Positions 17,473 through 25,219 of a stretch of DNA of 64,000 nucleotides are shown one piece after another. A program made the translations under genes and the position numbers. A model generated the notes under the pieces. The model did not search any database. It saw nothing but the letters and a program-made list of their open reading frames with translations, and was not told the DNA's origin. The DNA comes from Phocaeicola plebeius DSM 17135 (GTDB lineage: Bacteria; Bacteroidota; Bacteroidia; Bacteroidales; Bacteroidaceae): NCBI RefSeq assembly GCF_000187895.1, contig NZ_DS990118.1, positions 62,001-126,000 on the forward strand, in the 5' to 3' direction. Each line of letters starts with the position of its first letter. Within the stretch, counting starts at the first letter, position 1.

Positions 17473-20247
17473 TTATCTGATTGTATATACAAAACTAATC
17501 ATGGCATAGGGTTGCAGTACGTTACTGTTCACGTAATCATAATAGTTGCTACCCGTGCGATGCGTGAAAGCCTGATTCTGTTTCAGTACATCGAAGGCCT
17601 CTATTCTGATTTCCGCGGCATTATTCTTCAGGAACTTCTTACCTAACGAAAGATTCCACAAGAAATAGTCTTCCGTACCGGTATCCAGTCCGGTATAGCC
17701 AATGTAATTGAATGTACTCCGGAAAGTAAGTCCCCAGAAGAAAGTCCAGCCTAATTTGGCAGCTGCCGTATGCGTCACATAATCACTTCCTGCAGCAGAA
17801 TCCAGCGAGCTGAACACCTTGTTAATTCCGGCCGAATAGGAGGCGGTAAAATCAAGGTTCTTGCTGATGTTACTTCCAATAATGAGCTTCGGAATCAGAT
17901 TCAGTTCACGTGTACGACTTTCTACTCCGTCGAAAATAGTAGGCACATTGGCATAATTGGCCGAGAGACTGAAGTTAATGTTACTCCGGATGAAATCAAC
18001 CGGGAAACCGTAGGTCACCATAGACTGGAGACTGTAATATCCATCCAGATTGACCGGACGGGTAAACTGAGAACCTTTGTTCAGCGTAACTGTAGGCGAC
18101 AAGGCAATGTCTTCCTTTGCCACAAAAGTACTGTCGGCCACATAGTCCTGCTGTATGGTAGCCCCTACCATTGCAATGAAGGTATGTCCGGACTTTGTGG
18201 TGCGCAAATAACGCAAATTAGCCGTATGGGATACCTGCTGGTCGAGATTCGGGTTTCCCGTAGACAAGAACAACGGATTCGAATTGTCTATCACATTCTG
18301 CAAATCAGTGACTGAAGGAGAAGAAGATCTGCTGCGGTAACGAAGCTGGAAAGAGTTGGTCCGGTCCAGCGAGTAACGCAACGTGAACGAAGGCAACACT
18401 GAAAAATAGTTATGCGACAGTTCATCAGGCTGAGGATAGACCAGATCTCCTTTCAAGTTTGCCCACTGTGCATCAACCCCCAGCATGGCACTCAGTTTAC
18501 CGGCACGATAACGAAGTCCTACATTTCCCGCCTGAGTCAGGTAACCCGACTGATATTCGTTTGAAAGACTTTCGTCCAACTGGTCATAAAGGTCGGTCAC
18601 GGCAGAACGGTCGTACGTTTTTTTATCGTTTTCGGAATCTGTATAACTCATTTTATACCCCAACTGTAGTTGCAGGTTATCTGTCAACTTCTCGGTATAG
18701 CTCAAGTTAGAACGCAGGGTATACTGCCGGCTCAGCGTCTGCTTCCACTGGCTGTAATCATCCGTCACCGGAGAAAGCTCCAGGCCGTATAAGGTATTTA
18801 AGTAATCTGTATAAGTATCACCGTCCGTATTACTCATCTTGCCACTCAGCATCAGCGACAACGTGCGTCCTTCTTTCAGAAAGCGGTGACGGAGCATCAA
18901 ATCTGCTCCGATATTATATGCATTACTTTTCCCGAAAGAAGTAGTTTCTGTTTCACTGTCTGCTGTTCCATTCACTAAATTCTGTCCTTGCAACAGCCCG
19001 TAACTGTCATTGTTCTGAAAGCTCAGCGTAGGACGAAACTGTAACGAAGTACGTTCAGTCATCTGGTAATCTAACTTCATATTGAAACGATGGTTCCAGT
19101 TCTTCATGGAATTTTCCTTATACTCACTATAAGTCATTCCGGGCAATACGGATTCAAAATATTCCCTGTCAGTCTGCTGTTGGGTCAGATTGTCCGATTG
19201 ATTAAAGAAATAACTGCCGGTTATCTTCCATTTTTCACCCCACTGGTCTACGTAGTTCAAACCAAGACCATTAGCAGAAGTTACTCCTCCCAGGCTTCCC
19301 ACCATAAAATTAGAGGCACTGCTTCCACCCGGAGCTCCGGACCGTCCTCCACCGCCTCCTCCACGACCACCACGTCCTCTGCCGCTATTACCAGCCGCCA
19401 TAACACCGGCCAAGTCTTCCTGAGAGAAGTTCTGCTGGTTTACATTATTCGACATGCCCAACACAGAAATACGCCGGTCGTCATTGAAGAAGTTCAAGTT
19501 TCCGTTTACCTTGTAACGGTCGTCCGTACCATATCCACCGGAAACTTCACCAAAAGTTCCCTGACGGAAACCACCCTTCGTCACAATATTGATTGTCTTG
19601 ACCTCCTCTCCATCATCAAATCCGGTAAACTCAGCCTGCTCGCTTTTCTTGTCGAACACCTCAATGCTGGCTATCACATCCGATGGCAGGTTCTTGATGG
19701 CCAGATTCACATCGCCGTCAAAGAATTCCTTTCCATCTACCAATACTTTCTGAACCTGTTCTCCCTGTGCCTGAATCGTACCGCCTTCTACTACGATGCC
19801 CGGCATTTTGGCTAGCAAATCCTCGGCCGAACTTCCCATCATCACCTGAAAGGCTTCGGCATTATACAACAGGCTGTCACCTTGCTGTTCGGCACGTGTG
19901 GCACGTCCTTGCACGGAAACCTCACCTAATAACTGCGCATCTTCGGTCATTTCTATTTTTACCCGTTTTTCTTGTCCTTCTGAAAGCGTTTGCTTTGCAT
20001 TATAGGACTTGTATCCTACATACGTCACCTGAAGGGTATAAGTTCCCGGCTGAAGTTTCTTAAACTGAAAGTTTCCGTTCAAATCAGTCGATGTATAACT
20101 TGATTTTCCGTCGGATGACACCAACTGTACTGTAGCCGAAATCAAACCCTCCTTTGTGGTTTTATCCGTTACCGTTCCTGAAAGGCTCTGTGCCATCAGC
20201 ACCAACGGGAATACCCAACTTAGCAGTGTAAAAATGAATCTCGTCAT
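17473..20247 (-). CDS. Outer-membrane beta-barrel protein with carboxypeptidase-regulatory-like domain
   Basis: A 924-residue exported protein with signal peptide 'MTRFIFTLLSWVFPLVLMAQ', a CarboxypepD_reg-like domain (about 20-105), a plug-like region ('KVLVDGKEFFDGDVNLAIKNLP') and a C-terminal OMP_b-brl_3-type barrel ending 'MISFVYTIR'. An unusually glycine- and arginine-rich insertion follows 'AGNSGRGRGG' (about residue 290), probably in a surface loop. It is paralogous to the protein encoded at 8806-11691. It heads an operon with the small CpxP/Spy-like gene and is divergent from a LytS/LytTR system that probably controls it. A TAATTTTG -7 box lies at 20285-20292 (minus). The ligand is unknown. 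Confidence 0.85.
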   Translation of the reverse strand: MTRFIFTLLSWVFPLVLMAQSLSGTVTDKTTKEGLISATVQLVSSDGKSSYTSTDLNGNFQFKKLQPGTYTLQVTYVGYKSYNAKQTLSEGQEKRVKIEMTEDAQLLGEVSVQGRATRAEQQGDSLLYNAEAFQVMMGSSAEDLLAKMPGIVVEGGTIQAQGEQVQKVLVDGKEFFDGDVNLAIKNLPSDVIASIEVFDKKSEQAEFTGFDDGEEVKTINIVTKGGFRQGTFGEVSGGYGTDDRYKVNGNLNFFNDDRRISVLGMSNNVNQQNFSQEDLAGVMAAGNSGRGRGGRGGGGGGRSGAPGGSSASNFMVGSLGGVTSANGLGLNYVDQWGEKWKITGSYFFNQSDNLTQQQTDREYFESVLPGMTYSEYKENSMKNWNHRFNMKLDYQMTERTSLQFRPTLSFQNNDSYGLLQGQNLVNGTADSETETTSFGKSNAYNIGADLMLRHRFLKEGRTLSLMLSGKMSNTDGDTYTDYLNTLYGLELSPVTDDYSQWKQTLSRQYTLRSNLSYTEKLTDNLQLQLGYKMSYTDSENDKKTYDRSAVTDLYDQLDESLSNEYQSGYLTQAGNVGLRYRAGKLSAMLGVDAQWANLKGDLVYPQPDELSHNYFSVLPSFTLRYSLDRTNSFQLRYRSRSSSPSVTDLQNVIDNSNPLFLSTGNPNLDQQVSHTANLRYLRTTKSGHTFIAMVGATIQQDYVADSTFVAKEDIALSPTVTLNKGSQFTRPVNLDGYYSLQSMVTYGFPVDFIRSNINFSLSANYANVPTIFDGVESRTRELNLIPKLIIGSNISKNLDFTASYSAGINKVFSSLDSAAGSDYVTHTAAAKLGWTFFWGLTFRSTFNYIGYTGLDTGTEDYFLWNLSLGKKFLKNNAAEIRIEAFDVLKQNQAFTHRTGSNYYDYVNSNVLQPYAMISFVYTIR

Positions 20248-20284
20248 AACCTATGTTTTTTGTTTTCGTTCCTTTTTCCACAAA

Positions 20285-20292
20285 CAAAATTA
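20285..20292 (-). promoter_or_regulatory. -7 box of the barrel protein operon
   Basis: TAATTTTG on the minus strand matches the -7 consensus. No TTTG is found at the -33 position, as expected if an activator is needed. Confidence 0.5.
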
Positions 20293-20330
20293 GGCCAGTT
20301 TCAGATACAATTTTTACGCTATCCCGAAAG

Positions 20331-20368
20331 TAAGGGTAAACGACACCAATGTAGTGGTAAACGGACCG
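20331..20368 (-). promoter_or_regulatory. Candidate LytTR operator (direct repeats, 21-bp period)
   Basis: Two copies of GGTAAACG (20335-20342 and 20356-20363), with matching flanks TA and AC, start exactly 21 bp apart. Read on the minus strand the core is CGTTTACC, close to the LytTR-family half-site with its central GTT. The site lies between the divergent barrel protein operon and the LytS/LytTR operon at 20426. Confidence 0.6.
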
Positions 20369-20399
20369 GAGGTTATTTTCAGGAAGTCCCGAAAATCCG

Positions 20400-20407
20400 T
20401 ATTTTTG
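20400..20407 (+). promoter_or_regulatory. -7 box of the first LytS/LytTR operon
   Basis: TATTTTTG matches the -7 consensus, 18 bp upstream of the kinase ATG. TTTC at 20377-20380 is a weak -33 at 19-bp spacing. Confidence 0.55.
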
Positions 20408-20425
20408 CAGAAAAAGGAATAAGTT

Positions 20426-21457
20426 ATGTGGCACATCAAGAATCTTCCGTTTTACATTGACCTGGTCTTTTGTCTGATATTGCTTCCAGCCATGATTACC
20501 TTGTTACCCATCGAACGCTGGCTGGTGAATGATTCCACCTTTGTGTACCTACTGGTTTCATGGCTGTATCTTATCTACATCCTGAACCGCCGACTAACCA
20601 TGCCTTTCCTGTTCGCCGACAAACGGAAGTTCTGGATAGCCATCCTTCTTATTCTGCTTACCCTTGCAGGAACTTACCTCATTACCCGCTACCAGATGGA
20701 GGTGCCGATGCACCGGATGCGCAAGCCGAAATTCATTCAGCACATACCCAAAATCAGATTACAGCAACAGGCTGTCTGGTTTTTGTACGTAGTGGTCACC
20801 ACCTTCAGCATGGCCGTGGGATTGCTCACCGAACTTTACCATCAGATTATGCAGCGTCAAGCCGTGGAATTCGAAAAGAAAAAGGCTGAACTGGCGCTCT
20901 ACAAGGCACAGATAAATCCGCATTTCCTGTTCAACAACCTGAACACACTGTATGCCATGGTAGTGACCGGCTCTTCTCAAGCCGAGGATGCCTTTACCCA
21001 ATTCATCAGCCTGATGAAATACATGTATGCCCACAACACAAAAGATAAAATTCCAATCCGTACGGAAACAGAATACATCCGTCAGTATATCGAACTGCAG
21101 AAATACCGGATGCCGAAGGACTTTCATATCCATTTTTCTTACGAACACGATGAAACAGAGCAACTGGGTATCGCTCCCATGATATTAATTACTTTTGTGG
21201 AAAATGTATTCAAACATGGGGTTTCTTCTCATCAACCAGGAGATGCCTGCATCTGCATTCAGGCTAAAAACGGGGAATTATCATTCACAACTCAAAATCC
21301 GTTATTAAACCATTCCCCGATAAACGAATCTAAAGGTATAGGCATTGAGAATTGCCGGAAACGCCTGGAACTGCTCTATCTCCACCGATATGACTTGAGG
21401 ATAGAAAAGAAAGAAGGGCTATTTCACGTAACCCTACGCATTAATTTGAATACATGA
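20426..21457 (+). CDS. LytS-type sensor histidine kinase (copy 1)
   Basis: A 343-residue integral membrane kinase. Four hydrophobic helices (about 10-28, 38-53, 68-87 and 115-135) are followed by a His_kinase (PF06580-type) domain with phosphoacceptor H166 in 'AQINPHFLFNNLNTLY', then a short GHKL ATPase domain ('MILITFVENVFKHG', 'GIGIENCRKRLELLY'). It has no extracytoplasmic sensor domain, so it probably senses through its membrane part. Its TGA overlaps the ATG of the LytTR regulator. It is about 45% similar by eye to the kinase at 22891 in the opposite orientation. Confidence 0.92.
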   Translation: MWHIKNLPFYIDLVFCLILLPAMITLLPIERWLVNDSTFVYLLVSWLYLIYILNRRLTMPFLFADKRKFWIAILLILLTLAGTYLITRYQMEVPMHRMRKPKFIQHIPKIRLQQQAVWFLYVVVTTFSMAVGLLTELYHQIMQRQAVEFEKKKAELALYKAQINPHFLFNNLNTLYAMVVTGSSQAEDAFTQFISLMKYMYAHNTKDKIPIRTETEYIRQYIELQKYRMPKDFHIHFSYEHDETEQLGIAPMILITFVENVFKHGVSSHQPGDACICIQAKNGELSFTTQNPLLNHSPINESKGIGIENCRKRLELLYLHRYDLRIEKKEGLFHVTLRINLNT

Positions 21458-22158
21458 GTTTGAAATGCATTGCCATTGATGATGAACCTATGGCGCTGGA
21501 GATCATAACCAGTTTTTGCCAACGCTATGGGAATATAGAACTGACTACCTTCAATAATCCTCTCCGAGGGATGGAACAGGTAAGAAGAAGCAGACCAGAT
21601 ATTCTGTTTCTCGATATAGAAATGGGAGACTTGAACGGAGTGGAACTGGCCCGTGACCTTCCTCCGGGCACCTTGCTTATATTTACCACAGCGTATGCCC
21701 AATATGCCCTCGACGGATTTGAACTGAGTGCCGTAGATTTCCTGCACAAACCTTTCTCTTACCACCGATTTGAAAAGGCTGTCCAAAAGGCCATCGAACT
21801 TCACAAACTTCAGCAGCTTTCTGCCCATCCATCCTTTGCCGATGAAAGCATTACCCTGAAAGCTGAATACAAAAATGTACAGATTAAACTCAAGGACGTT
21901 CTCTACATTGAATCCATGGATAATTACGTACGCATTCATCTGACGGAGCGCCAATGCCTGATGTCACAAACCAGCATGAAAAGTATTCAGGAACTTCTTC
22001 CTGCTGAAAAATTCATACGCGTACACAAATCCTTTATTGTGCCGGCTCACCGCATTGCGAGCTACACCAGCAAAGAAATCACGCTCTACAACGGCACAAA
22101 AATTCCAGTGGGAAGAAGTTACAGTCAGAATCTAAAACTTTCTATTTCCAACAGCTAA
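21454..22158 (+). CDS. LytTR-type response regulator (copy 1)
   Basis: A 234-residue regulator with receiver domain (acidic pair D9-D10, phosphoacceptor D54 in 'ILFLDIEMGDL', 'LLIFTTAYAQYALDGF') and a C-terminal LytTR DNA-binding domain ('DVLYIESMDNYVRIHL', 'FIRVHKSFIVPAHRI'). It overlaps the kinase gene by 4 bp. LytTR domains bind pairs of direct repeats; the repeats at 20331-20368 upstream of its own operon and of the divergent barrel protein operon are the obvious candidates. Its 3' end is only 17 bp from the end of the paralogous regulator on the other strand. Confidence 0.92.
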   Translation: MSLKCIAIDDEPMALEIITSFCQRYGNIELTTFNNPLRGMEQVRRSRPDILFLDIEMGDLNGVELARDLPPGTLLIFTTAYAQYALDGFELSAVDFLHKPFSYHRFEKAVQKAIELHKLQQLSAHPSFADESITLKAEYKNVQIKLKDVLYIESMDNYVRIHLTERQCLMSQTSMKSIQELLPAEKFIRVHKSFIVPAHRIASYTSKEITLYNGTKIPVGRSYSQNLKLSISNS

Positions 22159-22175
22159 AGAATCGCTAAAACACT

Positions 22176-22871
22176 TTATCGCCCCAACACTTCTGCTACC
22201 TGAACTGCATATTGTGCTCCTACAGGCAACCCGCCGACGTGCCCTTTCAGTTCTACCCGCGTACGGGTAAAAGAAACTACAGCCGGAACAGCAATCACAT
22301 ACGAACGGTGAATCCGTAAAAAAGCCCCATCGGGCAACATATCTGTAATGGCTTTCAGGTTTGTACGGGTCAACACATGACCACCCGACACACGCACAAT
22401 CTTTACGTAATTTCCCAAGGCCTCTACATACAAAATATCCGACAGAGGAATACTCACGTTGTTGTATTCCTGCTTCACGACCAAACACTCAGGAAGCACC
22501 GGACGATGTGCATCCATACGGCGCAAGGCTTTTTCTACGGCTACCTCAAAACGTTCGTACGAAAAAGGTTTATGCAAAAAATCTACGGCATCCAGATTAA
22601 ACCCCTCCAGTGCATACTCCGCATAGGCCGTGGTGAAGATAAAGCAAGATTCAGACGGTAAGGTATCGGCTATTTCCAGCCCGTTGATACTATTCATCTG
22701 AATATCCAGGAAAACGAGATCGGGCTTGTCACGACGTATCGCCTCCAACCCTACCCGAGGTTCACTAAAAACAGTCAGTTCCATTCCACCTTTACGCCTG
22801 CAAAATTGCTCAATAACCAGTAAGGCCATCGGTTCATCATCTATCGCGATACATTTAAGTGTCCTGCTCAT
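22176..22871 (-). CDS. LytTR-type response regulator (copy 2)
   Basis: A 231-residue regulator with receiver (D56 in 'LVFLDIQMNSI') and LytTR domain ('DILYVEALGNYVKIVRV', 'FLRIHRSYVIAVPAV'). The ATG at 22871 is chosen because 'MSRTLKCIAIDDEPMAL' aligns with the start of copy 1 ('MSLKCIAIDDEPMAL') and follows a GGGGAT stretch; an in-frame ATG at 22898, overlapping the kinase stop, would add nine residues. It forms an operon with the LytS-like kinase upstream and probably controls the RND pump operon at 24083 through the repeats at 23968-24004. Confidence 0.9.
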   Translation of the reverse strand: MSRTLKCIAIDDEPMALLVIEQFCRRKGGMELTVFSEPRVGLEAIRRDKPDLVFLDIQMNSINGLEIADTLPSESCFIFTTAYAEYALEGFNLDAVDFLHKPFSYERFEVAVEKALRRMDAHRPVLPECLVVKQEYNNVSIPLSDILYVEALGNYVKIVRVSGGHVLTRTNLKAITDMLPDGAFLRIHRSYVIAVPAVVSFTRTRVELKGHVGGLPVGAQYAVQVAEVLGR

Positions 22872-22890
22872 AATATCCCCTTTCATCCTA

Positions 22891-23904
22891 TTATTCATCT
22901 TTAATTTTAATCTCCAGCCTTACCCGATAAGTACCGTCAGTCTCACCTGTCTGTAAAGTATAACGACCGGGATAAAGCAATTCCAGACGCTTGCGGCAGT
23001 TAGCGATACCGATGCCGCATGCTCCGTCCTCCCGTCGGCGCATCACTGCATTTTCCGTTTCAAGCCACAAACAAAATTCATCCACATGAATACGAATAAG
23101 AATAGTGCAATCGGTTTCTGACGAAGTGCCATACTTAAATGCATTTTCCACAAAAGTAATCAGTATCATAGGAGGAACCAGTGCCTGCGCATACACAGCT
23201 TCCACCACAAGATTAACCATGGTATGATGGTTCAAACGAAGTCTCTGCAAATCCACATACTGACGCACATACTCCAGTTCACGCGCTGCCGGAATAAGTT
23301 CAGCTCCGCTTTGAGAATACATATAGCGTAAGATTCCGGAAAATTTCACAAAAGCTGACTCCGTTTTGTCCGATCCGGAAAGCACAAGGGCATACAGCGT
23401 ATTAAGGGTATTAAAAAGGAAATGAGGATTAATCTGGGCTTTATAAAGAGCCAGCTCCGCCTTATCTTTCTCTGCTTCGACTTCCTGACGTGAGAGTATC
23501 TGACGGAATAACTCGAAAGTCAGTTCGATGGCCAATGAGAATCCGGTAACTACAAGAAAGAAAAACCAGATAGTCTGCCGGCGCATATTCATCCGGGCAG
23601 CCATCAGCTGTGTATCTGCCGTGATACGTTCAGCAGGCATCGGGAAATACGTAAGCAGTTCGGTTACCGCAGCCAATACCACAAGCAGCAAGGCAATGCG
23701 CAGGTATTTCCGCTGCATAAACAGCTTGGGCAAACAAGCACAGCGATACACAAAATACAGCAGGTACACATAGGCTACCAGCGTGAGCAAGAAAGCTGTA
23801 TTATGGGCAATCCAGCGGTCGACTGGCAGCAGCATAATGGCCAACGGCATAATGACCAAACAGAATAGGAGGTCAATATAAAGGGCAATACGGTTTTTCT
23901 TCAT
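22891..23904 (-). CDS. LytS-type sensor histidine kinase (copy 2)
   Basis: A 337-residue membrane kinase with four predicted helices, phosphoacceptor H161 in 'AQINPHFLFNTLNTLY', and an ATPase domain with 'MILITFVENAFKYG' and 'GIGIANCRKRLELLYPGRY'. The layout and many segments ('ALYIDLLFCLVIMPLAIMLLP') match copy 1, so the two systems are paralogues. It is divergent from the RND efflux operon, 178 bp away. Confidence 0.92.
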   Translation of the reverse strand: MKKNRIALYIDLLFCLVIMPLAIMLLPVDRWIAHNTAFLLTLVAYVYLLYFVYRCACLPKLFMQRKYLRIALLLVVLAAVTELLTYFPMPAERITADTQLMAARMNMRRQTIWFFFLVVTGFSLAIELTFELFRQILSRQEVEAEKDKAELALYKAQINPHFLFNTLNTLYALVLSGSDKTESAFVKFSGILRYMYSQSGAELIPAARELEYVRQYVDLQRLRLNHHTMVNLVVEAVYAQALVPPMILITFVENAFKYGTSSETDCTILIRIHVDEFCLWLETENAVMRRREDGACGIGIANCRKRLELLYPGRYTLQTGETDGTYRVRLEIKIKDE

Positions 23905-23967
23905 ACTTATTACTTATTCACAAGCAAAGATAATGCATTTTCCACAGAGAAAGGAGCCACACCAAAC

Positions 23968-24004
23968 GTGTTCGTCACCACATCCGGTGTGTTCATCACC
24001 ACAT
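23968..24004 (+). promoter_or_regulatory. Candidate LytTR operator upstream of the RND operon
   Basis: Two 16-bp direct repeats GTGTTC(G/A)TCACCACAT at 23968-23983 and 23989-24004 differ at one base and start exactly 21 bp apart. The core GTTC(G/A)T fits the central part of the LytTR half-site (GTT-N-A/G-T/G). The proximal repeat ends just upstream of the -33 region of the RND promoter, a typical activator position. Confidence 0.65.
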
Positions 24005-24006
24005 AT

Positions 24007-24037
24007 GTTGCATTCTTCCTTGTTCTACGTAAGTTTG
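24007..24037 (+). promoter_or_regulatory. Promoter of the RND efflux operon
   Basis: Weak -33 GTTG (24007-24010) and perfect -7 TAAGTTTG (24030-24037) with 19-bp spacing, directly downstream of the direct repeats. The weak -33 fits activator dependence. Confidence 0.6.
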
Positions 24038-24082
24038 CAATAGAAAGGAATGCGTTCAAGAAGGAATGATTACTAAACTCAC

Positions 24083-25210
24083 ATGGATATGAACATCAAG
24101 ACTTACATTTATTTCACGATGCTGTGCTGCCTGCCGTTACTTGCCAGCTGCGGTGCAAAGCAACAAGACATGCCCGGCGAAAAGTATAAGACACTGACTG
24201 TAACCACTACCCATCAGACTTTACAGTCTACCTACCCCGCCACACTGCGCGGAAAACAATCTGTAGACATACGCCCGCAAGTGAGCGGCACAATTACCAA
24301 AATCTGTATCAATGAAGGCGACATCGTACATAGCGGACAGGTGCTGTTTGTCATTGACCAGGTGCCTTATCGTGCCGCATTGGAAACGGCTTTAGCTAAT
24401 GTGAAAAGTGCGGAAGCACAATTACAAACCGCCAAGCTGACAGCCGACAGCAAAGAAGAACTTTACAAAGAAAAAGTAGTGTCTGATTTTGACCGCCAGA
24501 CAGCCCGCAACCAGCTACTTCAGGCAGAAGCGGCACTGGCACAGGCCAAAGCTGAAGAAATCAATGCCCGCAACAACCTGTCATACACGGAAGTAAAAAG
24601 TCCGGTAGACGGTGTAGCCAGCATGATTCCTTATCGTGTGGGAGCTTTGGTAAACAGCAGCATTACCGAGCCTCTGGTAACCGTATCAGACGATGCGGAA
24701 ATATATGCCTATTTCTCCATGGCTGAAAATCAGATGCTCGACCTAATTCAGGAATATGGTTCGCTGGAAGAAGCCTGTCAGAAACTGCCGTCTGTCGGCC
24801 TGACCATGAGTAACGGAAAAACCTATTCCGATGCGGGGCGTATCGATGCCATCAGCGGAACGGTAGACGAAGGAACGGGAGGAGTTACCCTGAGAGCTGT
24901 TTTTCCCAATCAAGGACATCTGCTGCGTAACGGAGGAAGCGGTATCGTATCCATCCCGACAGAATACAAAAACTGCATTGCAATTCCGCAAAGTGCCACC
25001 TACGAACTACAGAATAAAATATTTACCTGGAAGGTGGTAGACGGAAAAACTCAGTCTACGCCTATTACCGTCTATAAATACAATGACGGCCAGACCTACA
25101 TCGTGCTTTCCGGCTTGCAGACAGGCGACGTAATCATTGCCGAAGGAGCTGGTCTGATGCGTGAAGGAACCGCCGTGGATGTGACCTCTACTTCTGAACC
25201 TGAAAAATAA
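24083..25210 (+). CDS. RND efflux periplasmic adaptor lipoprotein
   Basis: A 375-residue membrane fusion protein with a lipoprotein signal peptide ('CLPLLASCGAKQQ'). It has the barrel-sandwich/lipoyl half-motifs ('IRPQVSGTITKICINEGDIVHSGQVLFVID' and 'TEVKSPVDGVAS'-like), an alpha-helical hairpin (about 100-165) and a beta-barrel domain. It links the inner-membrane pump to the outer-membrane channel. First gene of the operon; the permease begins 9 bp downstream. Confidence 0.93.
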   Translation: MDMNIKTYIYFTMLCCLPLLASCGAKQQDMPGEKYKTLTVTTTHQTLQSTYPATLRGKQSVDIRPQVSGTITKICINEGDIVHSGQVLFVIDQVPYRAALETALANVKSAEAQLQTAKLTADSKEELYKEKVVSDFDRQTARNQLLQAEAALAQAKAEEINARNNLSYTEVKSPVDGVASMIPYRVGALVNSSITEPLVTVSDDAEIYAYFSMAENQMLDLIQEYGSLEEACQKLPSVGLTMSNGKTYSDAGRIDAISGTVDEGTGGVTLRAVFPNQGHLLRNGGSGIVSIPTEYKNCIAIPQSATYELQNKIFTWKVVDGKTQSTPITVYKYNDGQTYIVLSGLQTGDVIIAEGAGLMREGTAVDVTSTSEPEK

Positions 25211-25219
25211 CCGATAGCC

